28,593 bases of DNA from an uncultured Erysipelotrichaceae bacterium (GTDB lineage: Bacteria; Bacillota_I; Bacilli_A; Erysipelotrichales; Erysipelotrichaceae). Location: positions 1 through 28,593 of the forward strand of contig ONOV01000022.1 in NCBI GenBank assembly GCA_900319505.1, given 5' to 3'. The position numbers and the translations under genes were made by a program. Each line of letters begins with the position of its first letter. The stretch's first letter is position 1. The notes beneath the pieces were generated by a model. The model ran no database searches. It saw only the letters and a program-made list of their open reading frames with translations, and had not been told where the DNA came from. This document shows, piece after piece, positions 24,946 through 28,593 of this stretch.

Positions 24946-25563
24946 ATGATCCGCAATATTATTTTCGATATCGGCAATGTACTGACGCTGTTCCATCCTG
25001 AGGATTATATTTATGCCGTATTTGACAAAGAGAGGGCAGCCCGCTTGTATAAAGCCCTGTTTGAATCAGGCAGATGGTATGAAATAGATACAGGCAGTAA
25101 GACAGATGAAGAGATGATTCAGTCCTTTCTGCAGGAAGAGCCTGCCCTGGAAAAGGAAATCCGTTTTCTCTTTGACCACATCAATGGTTTCATCACCCTT
25201 CCTGCCGCCACAGCTCCCTGGATTTCAAGACTGCATAAAGAAGGCTATTCTCTCTATTATCTGAGCAACTACGGCACCGCCATGCGGGCCAGAACATGGA
25301 AGAATGAACTGTCCGTACTCAATCTGTTTGACGGCGGCATCTTCTCCTGTGATGTGCATCTGCTTAAACCCGATCCGGCTATCTATAACCTTTTACTGAA
25401 TCAGTATGCTCTGAACCCGGCTGATTCTGTCTTCCTGGATGATTCCCCAGCCAATGTAAAGACTGCAGAAAAGCTTGGCATGCATGCCATACATGTGGAA
25501 AAACAGCTGCAGGCCATACAGGATCTTGACCGGCTGTTAAAAGAGGAAAACGACCTGTTATAA
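24946..25563 (+). CDS. HAD-superfamily phosphatase (YihX-like)
   Basis: A hydrolase of about 205 residues. HAD motif I is FDIGNV, in which the usual second Asp of DxD is Gly; this is normal for the YihX/sugar-phosphatase branch. Motif II is LSNYG, motif III Lys in LLKPDP, and motif IV LDDSPANV. A cap domain lies between motifs I and II. It probably hydrolyses a phosphorylated metabolite such as a sugar phosphate; the substrate is unknown. I start at the ATG at 24946, preceded by AAGGAG, not at an earlier in-frame start at 24925, which lies before the promoter start. The DUF362 gene follows after 28 bases. Confidence 0.88.
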   Translation: MIRNIIFDIGNVLTLFHPEDYIYAVFDKERAARLYKALFESGRWYEIDTGSKTDEEMIQSFLQEEPALEKEIRFLFDHINGFITLPAATAPWISRLHKEGYSLYYLSNYGTAMRARTWKNELSVLNLFDGGIFSCDVHLLKPDPAIYNLLLNQYALNPADSVFLDDSPANVKTAEKLGMHAIHVEKQLQAIQDLDRLLKEENDLL

Positions 25564-25564
25564 T
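25556..25564 (+). promoter_or_regulatory. Extended -10 in front of the DUF362 gene
   Basis: TGT-TATAAT at 25556-25564, overlapping the stop codon of the HAD gene. The DUF362 gene can therefore be transcribed independently as well as by read-through. Confidence 0.5.
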
Positions 25565-25591
25565 ATCGTCAGCTGAAAAGAGGACATTCTC

Positions 25592-26716
25592 ATGGAAAAA
25601 GCAAAAGTGTACTTTACTGACTTCCGTACCAGAATCGGTGTACCGCTGCCTGCCAAACTGCAGACGCTCATCAGGGCAGCCGGCATTGGAAACATCGACA
25701 TGGATGGAAAACTTGTTGCCATCAAGATGCATTTTGGTGAAATGGGCAACATTGCCTACCTGCGTCCCAATTATGCAAAAGCTGTAGCGGATGTCGTCAG
25801 GGAACTGGGCGGCAAGCCTTTCCTGACCGACTGCAACACCCTCTACCCCGGCTATCGCAAAAAAGCCATTGACCATCTTTATAATGCGGAGGTCAACGGC
25901 TTCAACTGGATGACAACCGGCTGTCCGGTCATCATCGGTGACGGCTTAAGAGGAACAGATGATATTGAAGTGCCGGTCCGCAATGGTGTGCTATGTAAAA
26001 CAGCCTATATCGGACATGCCATCATGGATGCGGACGTATTCATATCATTGACTCACTTCAAGGGCCATGAATCCACCGGCTTTGGCGGTACATTGAAGAA
26101 TATCGGTATGGGCTGCGGTTCAAGAGCCGGCAAGATGCAGCAGCATAACGCCGGCAAGCCTCATGTCATTACCGAAAAATGCCGCGGCTGCCATAGATGT
26201 GCCAGAGAATGCGGTTCAGATGCCATCAGCTACGATACCGGCAAAGCCTGGATCAATCCGGATCTCTGCAAGGGATGCGGCAGATGCATCGGCGCCTGCT
26301 CATTTGATGCCATTGAAAATGACAACTGGGATGCCAATGAAATTCTCTGCAGGAAGACTGCGGAATATTCCCAGGCTGTATGTGACGGCAGACCGTGCTT
26401 CCACATCTCTCTGATTACGGATGTTTCTCCTAACTGCGACTGCCATGGTGAGAATGATGCCCCGATCCTGCCCAATATCGGCATGCTGGCATCCAGTGAC
26501 CCCATAGCGCTGGACCAGGCCTGTGTCGACCTCTGTCAGAAGGCAGAGCCGATCCGCAACTCACAATTAGGCGACAACCTTGCCAAGCCTGACTGGCACT
26601 GCCACCATGACCACTTCATGGATTCCAATCCCAATGTCAGATGGAAAGAGACCCTTGAACATGGCGAAGAAATCGGCCTTGGCACAAGACAGTACGACCT
26701 CATCACACTGAAATAA
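25592..26716 (+). CDS. DUF362 protein with two 4Fe-4S clusters
   Basis: A 374-residue protein. A DUF362-type domain fills the N-terminal half and the C-terminus. A di-cluster ferredoxin insert has Cys197, Cys200, Cys203, Cys207 and then Cys226, Cys229, Cys232, Cys236. The C-terminal part carries more Cys and His (for example CDCHGEN and HCHHDH). The family is common in anaerobes, and its reaction is not established; the clusters imply electron transfer. GAGG lies about 9 nt before the ATG. A terminator follows. It lies next to the hyp operon, divergent, so a link to nickel or redox metabolism is only a suggestion. Confidence 0.85.
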   Translation: MEKAKVYFTDFRTRIGVPLPAKLQTLIRAAGIGNIDMDGKLVAIKMHFGEMGNIAYLRPNYAKAVADVVRELGGKPFLTDCNTLYPGYRKKAIDHLYNAEVNGFNWMTTGCPVIIGDGLRGTDDIEVPVRNGVLCKTAYIGHAIMDADVFISLTHFKGHESTGFGGTLKNIGMGCGSRAGKMQQHNAGKPHVITEKCRGCHRCARECGSDAISYDTGKAWINPDLCKGCGRCIGACSFDAIENDNWDANEILCRKTAEYSQAVCDGRPCFHISLITDVSPNCDCHGENDAPILPNIGMLASSDPIALDQACVDLCQKAEPIRNSQLGDNLAKPDWHCHHDHFMDSNPNVRWKETLEHGEEIGLGTRQYDLITLK

Positions 26717-26719
26717 TAC

Positions 26720-26748
26720 AGATCCGGCATCACCCGGATTTTCTTTTT
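26720..26748 (+). terminator. Terminator after the DUF362 gene
   Basis: ATCCGG (26722-26727) with CCGGAT (26734-26739), a 6-base loop, and TTTTCTTTTT. Confidence 0.8.
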
Positions 26749-26786
26749 ACTGATAAGACAGTCATATCGTGATAAAGGAGTTACAG

Positions 26787-27389
26787 ATGAAAGAATGGGA
26801 AAAAGCCCAGGCAGGCTTTCTATATGATGCCAGTTATGACAGGGAGATTGTCACAGCACGGGAAAAATGTGCCGATCTCTGCTTTGCTTTCAACAATACC
26901 CGTCCCAGTGACCATGAAAGACAGAATACATTACTGAAACAGATCATCCCGGACAGCCAGAGCATGGTTATTACCCAGCCCTTCTATTGTGACTATGGAA
27001 CCAACATCACCCTGGGCGCCAACTTCTACAGCAATCATAACCTGACCATCCTGGACGGCGCCCACGTCACCATCGGCGATAATGTTTTTATCGCTCCCAA
27101 CTGTGTCATCACAACCGCCGGACATGCCCTTGACGCCGCCCAGCGGATCAAAGGCCTGGAAATCGCCCTGCCCATCCATATCGGTGATAATGTGTGGATC
27201 GGGGCAAATGTCACTATCCTGCCCGGTGTTTCAATCGGCTCCGATACCATCATTGCGGCGGGCAGTGTTGTCAGCCGGGATATACCGGAAAGTGTGATTG
27301 CGGCCGGTGTGCCCTGTCATATCATCCGCCGGATAACTGAAGCAGATCAGAACAGATATCCTGTATACAGAGACAAAACAAGCCGCTGA
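26787..27389 (+). CDS. maa: Maltose/galactoside O-acetyltransferase-like hexapeptide enzyme
   Basis: A 200-residue left-handed beta-helix acetyltransferase that moves an acetyl group from acetyl-CoA to a sugar hydroxyl. It has the N-terminal helical cap with FNNTRPSDHER, the catalytic His113 in TTAGHALD, and the hexapeptide-repeat coils ending in GVPCHIIR. I start at the ATG at 26787, with AAAGGAG about 7 nt upstream; an open frame from 26769 includes the binding site itself. A terminator overlaps its stop codon. It seems to be a single-gene unit. The preferred acceptor sugar is unknown. Confidence 0.9.
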   Translation: MKEWEKAQAGFLYDASYDREIVTAREKCADLCFAFNNTRPSDHERQNTLLKQIIPDSQSMVITQPFYCDYGTNITLGANFYSNHNLTILDGAHVTIGDNVFIAPNCVITTAGHALDAAQRIKGLEIALPIHIGDNVWIGANVTILPGVSIGSDTIIAAGSVVSRDIPESVIAAGVPCHIIRRITEADQNRYPVYRDKTSR

Positions 27390-27411
27390 TGTGCTCAGCG
27401 GCTTTCCTTTA
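27380..27411. terminator. Bidirectional terminator
   Basis: AGCCGCTGA (27381-27389) with TCAGCGGCT (27395-27403) and a 5-base loop. Rightward it is followed by TTCCTTT; leftward by TTGTTTT. It lies between convergent genes and serves both. Confidence 0.85.
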
Positions 27412-27975
27412 TCAGCGATACAGTTCTCTGCAAACAAGTTCATAAGCCAGGACATGAACAGCCTGCTGGAACTTTCCCGTCTGAATCATCTCTTCCAGTT
27501 CTTTTTCCGTATATGTTTCCACATTGAGAAACTCTGTCGCATCCAGTTTCTGTTCTGAAACACGATGACAATTCAGAGCAAGATAGATATAGGCATAGTC
27601 ATCATTCATGGTAGCAGAGGAAGGAATGGTCAGCAGATGTTTCCATGTATCAGAAACATATCCTGTTTCTTCCTTCAGTTCACGCTTTGCAGCATGCAGT
27701 GCTTCCGCTTCGCTCGGCCTGTGTCCTGTCACTTCAATTCCCCCGGCCGCAAACTCACAGGTCACTTCGCTGATGCCATAACGGTACTGTCGAACACAGA
27801 GAAACTTTCCTTCTGTATCCACAGCCGCAATAACCGCATAGCTTTTCCTGGAAAAAGCATAGTATGGTCCGGATACGGTACCATCCGGCAGTTCGTAGGT
27901 TTCTTTGCGAAAGTCGATCCACTCATCCTGAATGACGTGTTCGCTTCCCACTTTCTTCCACTTCAGCTTATCCAT
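27412..27975 (-). CDS. Nudix hydrolase, ADP-ribose pyrophosphatase-like
   Basis: A 187-residue enzyme that hydrolyses nucleoside diphosphates linked to another group, most likely ADP-ribose. The Nudix box ends in REL-EETGYV, with an AAGGIE motif just before; the loop between is one or two residues longer than the standard box (GHRPSEAEALHAAK). The N-terminal region with a DGT turn and YAFSRKSYAVIAAV fits ADPRase. I start at the ATG at 27975, which overlaps the upstream LOR gene by 8 bases; an in-frame GTG at 28011 is possible, and neither has a clear binding site, so translation is probably coupled. Confidence 0.85.
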   Translation of the reverse strand: MDKLKWKKVGSEHVIQDEWIDFRKETYELPDGTVSGPYYAFSRKSYAVIAAVDTEGKFLCVRQYRYGISEVTCEFAAGGIEVTGHRPSEAEALHAAKRELKEETGYVSDTWKHLLTIPSSATMNDDYAYIYLALNCHRVSEQKLDATEFLNVETYTEKELEEMIQTGKFQQAVHVLAYELVCRELYR

Positions 27976-28593
27976 TGGCACTGCCCGCTGTCGAATTACC
28001 GGCCGTCTCACGGTCTGTGATCATATGTTCCAGAGCGATGACAATTGCCACAATGATATCCATATGTTCGATGTCATAAAGATCAATGGAATACTTATCA
28101 TGCAGAGACATCGCCTTCTGTCCGATGACGGCAAGTACTTTTCCCTTCTCATCCCTGATGACAAAGTTCATCTGCAGGATATTGCCTGACAGCTGCCAGC
28201 CAGGCCCTTCAATATTGGTTACATCTTTGATGATATGAAACAGTTCATTGGAAAGAGTAAATGCTGTTCCATCGGCCATCTGGACGTTTCTCACTTCATG
28301 AAGGGAAAAGATCTTACGGCTGATGTCCGCCACTTCTTTTCCTTCCGCATCTTTAACCACCGTATGATCATGCAGGGAAACAATGGCTGTATCACTGGTG
28401 TAGAGTATATTGTCATTGTTATCCGTTACATCAATGTGCTCATGCAGGGTAATCAGCGGTTTACTGGTATACAGCGACTTTACCGGTTCACCATAGTCCA
28501 TGCGGTTTCTCTCATCCGCAGCAGTGCCTCTTTCATGGAATCGCTGCTGTTTCAGCGTCACGATGATCATGATGATCACTGCTGCGAAGATAA
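27968..28593 (-). CDS. LURP-one-related (LOR)/Tubby-like protein, 5' end outside window
   Basis: At least 208 residues, with the reading frame open to the window edge. It starts in a membrane helix (IFAAVIIMIIVTL), so the intact protein is membrane-anchored at the N-terminus. The rest forms a beta-rich LOR-type domain with four copies of a T/S-L-H-E/D motif (ITLHEH, VSLHDH, FSLHEV, MSLHDK). Such proteins are thought to bind lipids or nucleic acids, but the role in bacteria is unknown. Its end overlaps the Nudix gene. A GTG at 28579 is an internal codon in the membrane segment and not the likely start. Confidence 0.7.
   Translation of the reverse strand, partial: IFAAVIIMIIVTLKQQRFHERGTAADERNRMDYGEPVKSLYTSKPLITLHEHIDVTDNNDNILYTSDTAIVSLHDHTVVKDAEGKEVADISRKIFSLHEVRNVQMADGTAFTLSNELFHIIKDVTNIEGPGWQLSGNILQMNFVIRDEKGKVLAVIGQKAMSLHDKYSIDLYDIEHMDIIVAIVIALEHMITDRETAGNSTAGSANG

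Overview
The window looks like a chromosomal segment of a low-to-moderate GC Gram-positive bacterium (Bacillota). The evidence is strong AAGGAGG-type ribosome binding sites, a CIRCE operator, QueH instead of QueG in the queuosine pathway, short leaders, and many extended -10 (TGn-TATAAT) promoters. The gene set would fit an Erysipelotrichia-like gut anaerobe, but that placement is inference.

Layout. Positions 1-2830 are an AT-rich, gene-poor accessory zone. It holds a repeat array that looks like a transposase-binding end (226-407), a small lipoprotein, a secreted-protein gene broken by a frameshift, and a fossil in which an IS91-type transposase fragment abuts an IS66 TnpB fragment. From 2985 the sequence is a dense core-type region. 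It begins with a class I aminotransferase and a zinc-dependent phospholipase C-like protein (+), followed by leftward genes: a pyrophosphatase-like protein, and an operon of a two-TM protein, an SmtB-like ArsR regulator, a DEDDh exonuclease and a C-terminally truncated GntR/MocR protein. The tgt-queA-queH queuosine block runs rightward. A self-regulating TetR gene with a small coiled-coil protein diverges from an apparently leaderless rlmA. Hsp20 sits under CIRCE control. A leftward thioredoxin / frameshifted membrane protein / thymidine kinase operon follows.

Positions 15015-19693 encode a MacAB-like ABC export operon with two different adaptor subunits, one ATPase and one permease. The second adaptor carries an extra domain at the tip of its coiled-coil hairpin. 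Positions 19700-20350 hold no intact gene but several terminator hairpins and gene remnants.

Positions 20371-24854 are one tight leftward operon: two tandem HypB GTPases, a 926-residue flavin/iron-sulfur oxidoreductase, and HypA. No NiFe-hydrogenase structural gene is visible, which makes this the most unusual unit in the window. A HAD phosphatase and a DUF362 di-cluster ferredoxin protein diverge from it. The right end carries a hexapeptide acetyltransferase, a Nudix hydrolase, and a LURP-one-related protein cut by the window edge.
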